Source: Pilasporangium apinafurcum (lineage: Eukaryota > Oomycota > Peronosporomycetes > Pythiales > Pythiaceae). Taken from it: DNA of 64,000 nucleotides. The notes beneath the pieces are model-generated. The model saw only the letters and a program-made list of their open reading frames with translations. It was not told where the DNA came from and ran no database searches. A program made the position numbers and the translations under genes. Of this stretch, positions 11,531-23,416 are shown one piece after another. The stretch is from the NCBI GenBank assembly GCA_001600495.1, contig BCKE01000010.1, forward strand, positions 641,942 through 705,941. The letters are read 5' to 3'. The stretch's first letter is position 1, and each line of letters begins with the position of its first letter.

Positions 11531-14398
11531 TCAAAACTCCGTTGGAGGCAATCCGGGAGGTTCATAACTTGACCAGGAACTCTCCCTACGCGGCTGGGGC
11601 GGCCGCGTACGCTTCGTCGAGTCATCCATACTTTTCATGTACCGGAACTGATGGGACGGTTGGCCCTGCGCTGTTGCACCACTATACAAACCAGGCATTG
11701 GTGGTACTGGCGGCTGGTCAGGGAGTCCCGCTAGTTGATGCGGCTGCAGTTGAAGCTGGTGAGGGGGCACCGGTGGACCTGGATGATGATGTTGCTGTTG
11801 CTGTTGCTGGAACGAGGCAAACTGCTGTGGAAACTGCGGTGAAAACGCTGACTGGTGATGCTGTGGTGGCTGTGGCTGTTGGTGGAGGTGCAATTGTTGC
11901 TGCTGCGGTTGTTGTTGTTGTTGCTGAAACTGTTGCTGGTGTTGCTGATGATATTGCTGTTGGTACAAATGTTGTTGCTGCAACTGTTTCTCCAAAGTAC
12001 TGGTGCTGCTGGTTACATTTCCAGTAGCAGTCCCACTCCCACTAACTGGTGATGGATTCGTTAGACCTGACAGATTGGCACTCGTAAAATCGGTGAACCC
12101 CGCCGCCGCCGCGAGTTGTGCCATCGCTGTATTACTCTCAACTGTACGAAGATCACTCGGCCCGTGCGCGAACCGACACTCTTCCTTCGTGTAGTTGCAA
12201 TTGCCTTTCAAATAGTAATAGCACAACTCCGTCTTGTAGCTCTGCAGTCGAGCAGCTGGGGCACTTGTGGGCAGCGTAGACGTTGACCCCACGAGACTGC
12301 TGCTCGGGTCACGCAAGTCATTCACACCATGCGCCAGCGAACAGTCGCGACGTGATCGTGGACACGTACCGTTCTCATACAATGGACAAAGTCGAGTCTT
12401 GTAGGTCGCAGGATTATTTTTCGTTGGATTCACAACTCGAACCAGATCGCCATCACCGTGTGCAAATGAACATGTGCGACGCGTCTTGTTGCACTTGCCC
12501 TGCATGTAGTACATGCAAATCTCCGTCTTCCAATTACTTGAGACGCCGCCACTAGTACTACCACCACCCGAGGCTGTGGATCGATGATGAGCAGCTTTGT
12601 GACCTGGAACAGGAACGATCGTGTCTGCGCTGGGCGCAGTTGTTGAAGTAGACAGAGTAGGATTATTAGCTCCAGGGTTGAAACTAGCGTGGTGATGCAG
12701 CAAATGGTCGATTGCGAGTTGTTCTTCGCCGTTAAACTGCTTCAGTGTCGCCTCAAGCTCCTCCACAGGGATTGAGTCAAATATCTCCGACATGAGTGAC
12801 AATTTCAAGGGTGAGACCGTTTCGTTACCAATGGTTCCAGTAGCAGCTGCCATGGACGTCCCACTAACTGGCTGCTTCGTCTCCAATGGAGTCTCCTCTT
12901 CCAAGAGATGGTCCAATTGGTTGTCGTCCTGTTTCGGACGATCCAATGATCGAATAGCCGTGGCTTTGCAGTCGCAGCGTGGACAATAAAGCTCTTGCTG
13001 GCTGGAGAGCACGCTGTCGTAACAAGCTGCACATACATAGTGGCCACAGGGCACAGCTTCATACGTCGGATTTCGTTCACATTGGAGACAGGGATCATCA
13101 CCGGCGGATAATGACAATGCCTCCATGTTTTCTTCTATCGGCGAAGGCTTCACCTGGCCGATTCTATCGACATCTTCCTCGTCTTCGACCACATTGGTCT
13201 CACTTTTAAAGGATTTCCGGGAAGATGGAGTAATCTGCGGTGAGTCCAAGAGCGTCGATGGCAAAAACTGACCGATTAAACTGTTGCGGAAAGTTTGATT
13301 GCTCGAGGACGTAGGTGACGGTGGCTCGTCTTCAATAACAGACCCACCACCAGTGACAGAGCCACTTTCTGTCTGTGTGCGGTAGAAGTTGAACGATGAA
13401 AGCAAGTTGCCCCCACCACCTGTCGCGGGCGTAGGACCAGGTGATCCCCATGGGTTTTCTTCCTCCCGTTGCTGTGGCGATCGCGGCGTGCTTCCTTCAT
13501 TTTCTGAATCCAAGTACAGTTTTGCACGCAGCTCATCCACTTCTTTCTTGGTATCAATATGCGCGAGCCGTTCATTGACTAACTCGCGCTTGAGTTTTAC
13601 GGACAATGTCGAGTAAAGAGAGACGCGCTGTTTGGCCAAAGCTTGCGCAGCCTGCAAATCGTCTACGGTGCGCGTCAATTCCGTCACTTTTTGCCGCGAC
13701 GCTTGCAGTTCTTGAATGATCAGCCGTACATCGTCGGACAGTAGTTCTTTCTGCCGTTCATGCACCAGTGGCACGCCTTTCTCCACCTACATAGCCATGG
13801 CACATCCACCCAAATCGGACGCGTCAGCACCGCCAGTCAACTGCGAGACACGTAAACAATCAAGTTCAGCAAAATGGGGCAAACGCACCTCTAGCAACTC
13901 GTTCAGGCCATACTCATCGCCAATATCAGTAACTACCTGCAGTATTCATCCCAAAAGTTCAAGAAACAAGACGAATTTCAGTCCAATAATGTACCCACCA
14001 CATGAAGTTGCAAATTCTAACAGCATGAGGCAATGCAAAATGGCCCGTTGGACCATATTTGCATGTGCAAGGATGCATCAACTTCAAACTCCACTGACCT
14101 GTGCAAGGGAGGTTTGGAAAGAAGCATTAATCTTGTTGACAATATGCATCAAGAATTCGCTCGACGACGCTGGCAATGTTGGTGCAGTTATTGTTGCTGG
14201 TTCTTCTTCTTCTTCTTCTTCTTGATTGGGTGGCTCCTGGGCACGGAAGTTCCCATGCTCCTGTTGTTGTGAAAGTTCCGTAGCGGCCGCCAGTGTGTCT
14301 TGAGTTTGTGTTTCGTCGAGTTTGATCTCTGGCGCGTGGATTGGTAAGTGCTGCGAAGCCATCGCAGCCATCGGCGATGGCGGTGCAGGAGGATCCAT
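11531..14398 (-). CDS. RING, CUE-like and triple CCCH zinc-finger protein
   Basis: Three exons on the minus strand (14398-14099, 13936-13889, 13786-11531) give 867 residues; the middle exon is only 48 bp and encodes VVTDIGDEYGLNELLE. Domains in order: coiled-coil (about 120-210), C3HC4 RING (about 349-389; CLQCERNP, CGHYVCAAC, CPRC), a CUE-like helix bundle (about 440-480; LMSEIFDSIPVEELEATL) and three CCCH fingers (about 534-670; each with a KT/KTE lead-in, C-x7-C and C-x3-H, e.g. CSFAHG, CSLAHG, CRFAHG). The end is Gln/His/Pro-rich with long Gln runs. CCCH fingers of this type bind AU-rich or other single-stranded RNA; a RING plus a ubiquitin-binding CUE suggests coupling of mRNA binding to ubiquitin. 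The acidic Glu run in exon 1 and the Gln tracts are simple-sequence and probably length-variable. Confidence 0.85.
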
Positions 14399-16116
14399 GT
14401 CCTCCGACCTTTCCAACGTTGCAGATCCTATCGTGTTTCTTTTTGATTTTTTTAGGAAGTCGGCGCAAAGGCAGATACTACAAGGAGGCGCGGAGTGGTG
14501 GCTCTTCTGCCTTTTTCGTACGAGTGAGGGCAGTGAGGGAACTCTCTCTCCTCCTCTTTTGCCCTCCTCCTCCACTCGAGCAGTTGGCAGAGGACGGACG
14601 TGCGATAAAGAAAAAATCAGTCGCACCAACCAACTTGGGGTTTTGTGGTTGATTTTTCTTTTTTAAACCCTAATTTCCCCTCCTTTAACGAGCGAAGATG
14701 CTCCTAAAATGGAGGGTGGGAGGACGCGAAAATGGCTGATTACAAAATTAAATTTACATTCGAAATTAATTCGAAAAGGAGATGTTCAAACCCATAGAAT
14801 CATACAATATCGTTTATACTAGTAAATAGAATATCAATAAATTTTAAAAAAATATTTATTATTACCAGTGTGTGCAACTTTCACATTGTGAAATAGGGTG
14901 GCTAAAAAAGGTGCGGGGTAGGAACAAAACAAAAACATGCGTTGCCGTTTGGGAACCACTCAAAAGGACGCGCGGAAGAGCCGAGGAAGAATTCTCTCGA
15001 ATGAAGAGACATCCACTGACTTGCTTTTACTTTTTAAATTGAAGGATTCACTCATGGATTATGGAAAGTGAGGTACACTTTCGTGACCTTTCAGGGCGTA
15101 TCTACATGCACCCTATAATACTTGCAGCGCTACATGGAAAAAAAATAGATGAAAGAGCCATCCAAAAAAATTTTGATGGCAGTGCCAACAAATTGAGAAA
15201 AATTGCTACACCGGGACTTGATTACCGAATACAGGAGTAGGGAATTGAATGGCTGCAAATGCTTGTACCGATGGCAATGTGTAGTGCGCACTGTTACAGC
15301 ACATGTGGGAGAAGGCGAGATAGTAGAGGTGGTTGTTAGCATATGGTGAGAAGCTGAAAGGGGGATGGTTCGGGATGAAGAAGATGACGGTACAGGTGAT
15401 GGTGAACAGAGTGACATGTGGTAGCATCAACCGTAATCCAACAGAGAGCATGCACTAAATTGTACCGAGTTCTGGTTTAATTATTTTCTCAACCTGTAGG
15501 CAACTGTTCTAAACGATAAATGAGTTGCCGCTGGCGAGGAAATGGTTGGTGTAGAAGTAGTGTCCAACAGCAAGCAGCCAGAAAAATCGGAAAGTATGAA
15601 TCCATCATATCCTAGTGACTGCTCCATTCGATGGTGCGATATATGAGAATCCATTTGTATTTTTTTGTTAGTAGATTCGCGCTTTTTGCTTGCGTGTATC
15701 CTCTTCATCTTGGAGCATTCTGGTGAGTGAAGGTGAGCTTTGGTACGTCGCATATATTTGCATTCTTTTTCAGCTTCATTCACACTCATTATTTTGCTCA
15801 GTATGCAGTGTTTGGGGAAAGATCCACCTGTTGTCGAGCTGTAAAATCAGGGTTGAACTGGACTAATTGTATCCGTGACCTTTCGGAAAAATCCGCTAAA
15901 ATATTGAGCAATGCCTTCAGCCACTCCCCCCGTGTAATTACCTCTATATAAAGAACATTTCCATTTTGAGACTCTAGCATTATTTTATACCAGGTATTTA
16001 TTATTGGTGCTTAGTCGTACACACTAGATAGGAATGATGGTCTGTGGAAGTGAGTGGTCCACATTGGGGAATTCTGTGATTTCTGTCCAAGGTCAGCAAT
16101 TAGGAAGCAAAGAGAG
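14399..16116. other. Long intergenic region with possible small minus-strand ORFs
   Basis: Contains the upstream region of the CCCH gene (CCTCCTTTAACGAGCGAAG near 14680) and AT-rich DNA. Two minus-strand open frames could be real but unproven: 15789-15481 (102 aa, starts MSVNEAEKECKYMRRTK, basic) and 15451-15206 (81 aa, hydrophobic LFTITCTVIFFIP). I could not join them in frame with a good intron, and neither has a family I recognise. Confidence 0.3.
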
Positions 16117-18725
16117 ATGGCGGAATCACACGCGGTGTCGATCCTCTTTGGTTCGCAGACTGGATGCGCCGAGTCCATCGCACAGGTAGTGGATGATACA
16201 TTTATCCCTCTTTATACCAAGCGTCGCTGCTTGTCGCATATGGCAATCTCATTTTCATATCTTAGAGAATTTATGATGAAGCGTTGGAGAGACAACTGGA
16301 CGCGGTCCTCATGCCGCTCAACGATTTTCAAGCCGTAAGTGATGAATGGCCCTATTGAAAGGGGAAAATTAACGCGATTTTGGGCTGACGGAGGCTTCAA
16401 ATTGTATTTGTGTGGTTGCAGTCGAAGATCACAGATATTGCCAACCACCACGTTATCATAGTGTGCTCGACGACAGGAAATGGTGAGCCACCTGATAATG
16501 CGGGCAAGTTCTGGCGGTATATCAAGCGTCGCACGCAGCCGAAGGATTTGCTGGCTAATCTTTTCTACACTGTACTGGGTCTGGGGGACACGAACTATGA
16601 CAAATTCTGGTATTGCCTTTTACTCTACAATTGCCGTAATGTATGCAAATGGATGTGTGTACATTGCGTTTTGACGTTTGTTTTTTCTTGTTATGCGATT
16701 ACAGTTACATGGGAAAGAGCATTGACAAGCGGTTTAGTGAGCTTGGTGCGCAACGATTCTATTCCATGGGTAAGGCCATAAAGGAGCTCACAACGACGTG
16801 AATTGGTGTTACCACTATATCATATCCGTCCTGACATACATGCGTATATTTTTTGTTGTTGCTCTTATAGGAGCTGCGGATGAAGCTTTGGGCCTCGAAG
16901 ATAGTGTAGAACCCTGGCTTCTTGAGTTATGGACGGCATTCGATAAGTCTCGTGGTGTTGGAGAGGCATCAACATGTTCATCCTCCTCGGACGATGCAGC
17001 AAGTGATGAAGCTACACTACAATCTACTCCCGAAGAAGACACCAAGAAGGTGTATCTCCAAGAAAGTATTGCTACGTACGTGAAGATGTTTGGACCATTG
17101 AAAACGGCAACAGAAATCCCAGAAGACATTCCACGCTTGCAAGCATCACTTTTTAGCCTCCGGTTTCTCGACAATACCGAAAACCTTCATACTGATGCAA
17201 CCACTTTGCCAAAAAGAAAGATGTCAGAGACTGGCGAGTATAGTTCGTCGAACCCTTTCTTGGCTTCTATTACTCGTGCCAAATATCTTACCGCTAGCCA
17301 TTCCGAACGAAAAGTGTTGGGATTGGAGATAGATCTTCAAGGATCGGGTATCCGCTATAATCCAGGCGATGCAATAGGAATCAAATGCCCAAATCGTGTG
17401 GAAGATGTGGACGCTCTCCTAACGCGTCTTAATATTGATGGCGAGAAGCTATTCTTTGTCGAACCTGTCGCATCGACCGGAAGACGAAGTACCGTTAAAA
17501 CTGCTTCATCGGATCGTTTTCCATCGCCATGTACTGTTCATGATGCGCTTCTGTACCATGCAGATATCCTTAGTTCCCCGAAGAAAGCTGCTTTGCGAGC
17601 ACTTGCGACATACTGCACAGATGAAGAAGAGCGAGCTCGTATGCTTGTCTTGAGCAGCAAGTCGGGTGCAGATAAGTATAACGTGAGTATTGACGCAATT
17701 ATCTGTATCTATATATCTTTTGTACTGGCATTAATCAGATCTTTCTCTACATGATGTAGATGTTTGTCGCAGATCAACAGCTGAATTTTGTCGAGCTGCT
17801 CTACTTGTTCCCGTCCTGCAATCCACCGCTGGACCACCTTTTGAGCCTCCTCCCTCAGTTGATGCCTCGGTATTATTCGATTGCTTCGTCTCCATTAGCG
17901 CATCCAGAGCAACTGACGCTCGCTCTGACAATTGTGGATAATAATGTGGGGCCGAATGGCATCCATCGTCGCGGTCTTTGCAGCCATTGGCTAAATCAGA
18001 TATGTCAGCCTCTTTTGGGTAAGGCGCCAACGGAATCAGAGGTCAAAATCCCTGTCTTCCTTCGCAGTACCCGTGATTTTCTCCTTCCTGCAAGTCATCG
18101 ATGGCCACTTCTGTTAATTGGACCGGGGACAGGTGTGGCACCTTTTATAGGATTTCTCCAGCACCGATATCATGAGGTAAATGAATTTCATAAGTTTTAA
18201 AGCAGCTATATTTTCATGCTCATTTTGTCGTTGCCTCATTAGGTTAAAAATCACCTTGATCAAGCCTCAAATGTTTGTTCTGGTGTTTGGAGAGGTGGTA
18301 TGGAGCTGGATTTGGAAGAAGACGAAGAATTCACCTCATCCCCTGCCATTGGGGGATCTAAGGGTATCTACTTGTTCTTTGGGTGTCGTCGAAAGGACGA
18401 AGACTGGATTTTCCGAGATGAAATGCAGGAATTTGTTGCGAATGGAACGCTTAAAGAATTGATCACCGCATTTTCTCGCGAGCAAGAAGAAAAACATTAC
18501 GTTCAGCACGAAATACGCTTGAGAGGAAAATTGGTGTGCGATCTCTTGCTTGAGTCTGGAGGTTACGTTTACGTCTGTGGTGATGGCGTTCAAATGGCCC
18601 GCGATGTGCATGATGCCCTATGTGATGTCCTTCAAGAGCATGCCAACTTATCCAAAGAAGCGGCCGAGGATCAGTTGAAGTCTTTGGCTGTTCGTCAACG
18701 TTATGTTCGTGATATCTGGTGCTAA
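16117..18725 (+). CDS. MTRR: Methionine synthase reductase-like diflavin reductase
   Basis: Seven exons (16117-16185, 16266-16334, 16422-16609, 16705-16769, 16871-17682, 17760-18176, 18243-18725) join in frame to 700 residues, matching the animal enzyme. An FMN-binding flavodoxin domain comes first (ILFGSQTGCAE, CSTTGNGEPPDN, LGLGDTNYDKFCYMGK). Then an FAD domain (RYYSIASSP, about residue 437) and an NADPH domain (GPGTGVAPFIGFLQ, about 521; VYVCGDGVQMARDVH), ending in RDIW with the aromatic residue that stacks on FAD. Diflavin reductases pass electrons from NADPH through FAD and FMN to a partner. Assignment to MTRR rather than P450 reductase or NDOR1 rests on GKSIDKRFSELGA and ADEALGLEDSVEPW, close to the animal MTRR segment. 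MTRR reactivates cobalamin-dependent methionine synthase. No membrane anchor is seen, in keeping with MTRR. Confidence 0.88.
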
Positions 18726-19107
18726 GAGCACTTTCTGGTTGGAAGTATCATACTTCCCATAACAGCACTTTTTCGACATTCTTGGCCGGACTTGTACTCT
18801 GGGACAACTGATGGCCACGGTTTACGTTCTCCTCCGTTTTCAACTGTACATTGTGTTCACTAATGTGGACTTATGCATTTCCATTTAGATCGAAAACGCA
18901 AGAGATAGAAAAGGCGTCGTGATTAATTTGAGTTAGAGTCAAACAAGAAAGGATGGTTGCTGATTAACGTGTGTTCGCTTTACAATTTTGCATTTGTTTT
19001 ATCGGCTTGTATTGGCCAAGAAAGGACATAGTTTATGCCTGTTTGTGCATGATCATCATTTCGATATTCTTAACTGCGTGGCGACTGCTGGGCTGTCAAC
19101 ACGAGTA
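18726..19107. other. Intergenic spacer
   Basis: About 380 bp between two co-directional genes. An open frame continues upstream of the DENN gene start (to 18988) but lacks coding character. Nothing else seen. Confidence 0.5.
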
Positions 19108-22100
19108 ATGAAGGGTCAGGAAGATCGTGCGGTGGAGTATTTCGTGATTGCCGTCAAGCAACCAGATGGTGAGTTTTTCATCAAGATTCTACAGATCGGA
19201 TTATCTAATGGAAAGTATGTGCAGGAACTCCGGCTGAAGCCACATTTGCATACCCACAAGATGGAGGTGATATCACCGACTTCTGCGAGAGCGTGGCAAT
19301 GGTAACAGGGCTTATACTGTTCTCCGCTTTTGTTCTTGTCTTACGTTGACAGGTTAATTTTTCTTTTTAATGCTTTCTTTATCGCTAGTTTATGTTTCCC
19401 CATGCATTTGGATTTAACTGGGATCCTAGAGCTTTGCCGCCTCCGCCTATGCACAACATTTTCGCGCTAACAGACGTCAATGGTGATCATCTCTACGGTG
19501 CCTCGTTATGTTTCTACGAAGCAATTCATCCTCTCTCCGATAAATCAACCAGGTCCACAAGTAAAGACAGCGAAAGCAGCATCCCTTCTTCGTCTTCTAT
19601 GGCAAAAACATATCGCGGAAAATCGATATGTCTACTCAGCAAACGATCGTATTACACCCGGTTATTGCTGTATCTTGAGCATTTATTTCTGTTAGGTGTG
19701 CGTCAAGCAAGGATGGATGGGGTCACCGATGACAAAAACGACAAAGTAGTATCAGCAGAATGGAACGCAGTGGAAAAGACGTTGTGCAACCTGTTTCATG
19801 AAGTTCCTGCTCCATATCCGGGGGTAGCAATACAAATTAATGTTGGCGGTGTCGATATCGTACTTGAGCAACTGCTTGTCGAAAATTTTCCATTTGAAAC
19901 GGATCCAGAGCTTTTGGTCTATGCCTTCATGACGGTAGATCCTAAGGTCCTTGTACAGTTATACCATCATGTGCTACTTGAACATCGCATTTTGGTCGTT
20001 GGTCCTGATAACGTACTCGTGACAGCCATTGTCGAGACGCTCAAGAGCCTCATATTCCCACTCACGTGGTTGCACGTGTTCATCCCAAATATTCCAGATT
20101 TGTTGGACCTCAGCACGCTCTTGGAAGCGCCTGTCCCATTCATCGCCGGTGCACATGAGCAGCAACTCGAGGATGTGGTCGTACCTGACAATGTCGTCAA
20201 ACTTAGGTGCATTGCTGGACGATTCGTATTAGATGCAAACACTTCACCCATGATTAAATTGCCCCACCTGCCTGACGTCTCCCACAAGCTCGCATCGAAG
20301 CTGGCAATGCTGTGTCTTCCAGATGTGGTAGTCCAGCAACGAGAATTCCTTGATAAGCTATGGGATCGAAGAATTCGGCTACAGAAACGCTGTATGATGA
20401 TGGATAACCAGTGTAACACACTCGAGAATGCCGTACAAGAATTCTTTCTTATGCGTCCAAGTTCCTTGAACAAGAAGGTAATGGCGTTTTATCTGGAGAT
20501 AATGACCACAGTGCTCCAAGGGTATCCATCATGCACCACCGATAGCGTGAATCAATTCAGTTTTGATACTGTAGCGTTCACAGAACGAAAACCAGCCAAT
20601 GAACAGGTGCATGGTTGGATGTTAGCAGTTTGCTATGGTTGTCTGGCTCCATTAAACTATACGATCACATTTTGTTATGATACCTCAGGCGTATTATCAT
20701 GAATTGCTCGAAACGGCACAGTTCCAGGCATTCATCGGGAAGTACAACGATTTCATGAACAGAAGTGTATCTCCTGAAGAAATGATAAAGCTCGAATTCG
20801 TCCACAAAGTACTAGTGAACGAGCCGCGCAAGGCGAACGAACCTCTTGGTCCACCTTCTTCAATGAATAAAAAGTTTGTAGCTCATCGCCCACAGGTGCT
20901 GGAATTCTGGAAGGATGATCATGCTACTCGAGCATCAGATCCATTGGAAGCAGTCAACACCGATGTCAGATTTCCGGAGATCAATGTCAGTGCCTTTGGA
21001 GCTCCGCGTGCTATCGAATTCCCAACTGCCATGAATGATATCATAACTTCATCAACGGTAACCTCCTCAATAACAGCAAAAACAGTACGTAGTCCATTTA
21101 TGTGTCAAAAGTGTTGAGTTTGGATTATGTCTGACTGTTGTTTATTTCTTTTTCCCGTAGCATTCACATGATACTGGACTAGAGTGGATGCAGTCTCTTC
21201 TCAAAAGCGTCTCGATGACTTCCTCTGTCAAAAAGCAGGATATAACCCCGAAAGATTCCCCAGCTCCGTTCAAGCGTTCACAAACGATTGACCGCCTCAA
21301 GGCGGCTACACCATTCTATCGTACAATGACCCAGAATCCTCCAGAAGCAACACCTGCTTTATTTTCCTTCTCTAACGCTACCATGCAAAGTAGACAGGTG
21401 GGAAAGACGCGAGTTGCGCCAATTATCAAATCCATTTGGCTTGTCACGACTGCTTCGTGTGTGTGCAAGGAAAAAATTGTCGATCTGACGGAAACACTTA
21501 CGCAAGTGCTCAAGGAGCACGATAAAAGCACAAGTCGTGCGAGTGATGCATACTGTGAGTTAATTCAAGCACTTGAAGAGTGTGGGCACCCAGGCGAAGC
21601 GAAAGCCGTGTTTGAAGAATGCGTTGGAGGTAGTGAACTAGTTACACTCGAATCGATCGCAAGTTACAGTCATTTTTGGAAGCCGTTCAGCAGTTTAATT
21701 CGATGCTACATATCAAATGGCCTGGTACAGCGCGCCTTCGATTTGCTTGCGCAAGTAAAGATCGACGGAGAGCAGCATCTGGATCCGTCATTTGGCTCCT
21801 CGCAGTTCCCCGCCAAGATCCTAGCATTTGAAAAGCAAGTGCTGCTGGAACGAGTGCACGCGACTTTCAGTTGTGGTGATCTTGGGATAGAGCTAGGTCC
21901 ACGTGAGAACGATGACAGTTGCAGAATAATATCTGTACAGCACTCTGAATCACGTCAGATCGGAAGTGAAGATGACAACAATCAGCTACGTAGATCCAGT
22001 CAGTGTAATCGGAATACACTAAGTGGTCGTTGCTTGGACGGTGTTATGGCAGATGATATTATCGAAATGATCAACGGTGAGATGGTGTTGCACAATGCAT

Positions 22101-23218
22101 TCATGGAAATCTCTAATTGTTTGAAACACGCATATCGACCAATAACCTTGACGCTTCTACGTGGAATGGCGAACATGGAGGGTATTCGGCAAGCACCATC
22201 CGATGAATCGTCGCAAGGAAAAACCTTTCGCACAAATAGTTGGAAATACCAACCGGCAGACACATCGAAATCACCACCACGGAGAGATTTGTGCGATTAT
22301 TTTGGGTTGCTGCCGCAGAAAGGGATCCGTATTACCACACTGGCTGATTGTAATAGCTGCGGTGCGCGTGCTTCGCTTTCGGATATTCAGGACGGATGGT
22401 CACTGACAGATCCCAACGACTATACCTCTCGATGTGCCCAGTGCGGTCTTCGGTATGTTCCAAGGCTATGTGTGATGCATGGAGTCTCAACACATACAGC
22501 ACCAGACGTTCGAGTGGAACAGTTTGAGTATCTATCAATGCTTGTTATTCGAAAAGAGCTCGCGAATCTGTCTCACAAGATCCCGTTGACGATGGTTTCA
22601 ATGGTAGAGTTACGCAAAATGAACCCGCGCATCTATTGGAATATTGTGGTCAAGTTACTGCCGTTGGCTTGTCCGTTGGACTTTTTGGATTTGCCAGATT
22701 CAATAAACGCAATTGATGATAGAGACGTCGAGAACAATAACAATGACGACATTGAAGTCACCACATTGACAGAAGAGCTGGAATCCGAAGAGTTCACCGA
22801 TGCTATGGTAATGGACGATGGCAAAGATACTGATGCGTTAAAACATCTTTTCACGGAAACTGTACGAAAGCTGATGAGTGCAAACGGCAGTACACAATCT
22901 TTCGAGACTGTTGCCAATGGAGTGCTTCATCAGCTCCAGATCTATGCAGAAGAAATGTATGAAGACGATGCAGAAGTAAGTACTGGCTCCGATAGTGAAC
23001 ATGAAGACGATGATGAACGCAGTTGTCGAACATTGAGCCTTGCTGAGTCAAGTTCAGTGCAAGATCCAGCACATGATGATGAAGTTGGTATTAATGTGAT
23101 AGAATCGCACAACAAGAACATGCCCAAGGAAGATGATATTCGAGCGCCAGTGACAAATGCCTCAGCTCCGTTCCAGCGGAGCCATGTGCATTTTGTATTT
23201 GAGAATAGAAAATGGTAA
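19108..23218 (+). CDS. DENND4-like Rab guanine-nucleotide exchange factor with PDZ-like domain
   Basis: Five exons (19108-19168, 19225-19301, 19389-20606, 20689-21084, 21161-23218) join in frame to 1269 residues. The first half is a tripartite DENN module: u-DENN (YFVIAVKQPDG, TFAYPQDGGDITDFCESVAMFMFP), c-DENN (about 130-330; KSICLLSKRSYY, EHRILVVGPDNVLV, FIPNIPDLLDLSTLLEAPVP) and d-DENN (AYYHELLETAQFQAFIGKY). DENN proteins load GTP onto Rab GTPases. After that come PPR-like helix pairs (about 710-790; AYCELIQALEECGHPGEAKAVFEE), a PDZ-like segment (about 817-919; GRCLDGVMADDIIEMINGEMV) and a Cys4 zinc ribbon (about 980-1020; CNSCGA, CAQCGL). DENN followed by PPR and a C-terminal zinc region matches DENND4 of animals; the PDZ-like insert is unusual. 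The acidic tail is low complexity. Confidence 0.85.
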
Positions 23219-23416
23219 ATGACGCCCCATCCCTTTGCAAATTAGTAGCTGGAACGAATAATGAAGCGTCACATTGAACTTACATATCCGCATTTCTAAC
23301 TAGACCTGGAAACGCAGCTAGGAACAGTCATCCAGATCAATTTACATGGAAGAGGCGACTAGCCAAAATTGCTCGCCTCACCACTGACTGAACTCACTCA
23401 GTCCAGCGAGCCGAAA

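Noticed and set aside
11383-12027. Long plus-strand frame of Val/Ala/Leu repeats opposite the CCCH gene
   Set aside because: It is the antisense reading of the Gln-rich C-terminus of the minus-strand protein.
16117-18725. NADPH-cytochrome P450 reductase or NDOR1
   Set aside because: No N-terminal membrane anchor, and the segment after the FMN domain (ADEALGLEDSVEPW) matches methionine synthase reductase better.
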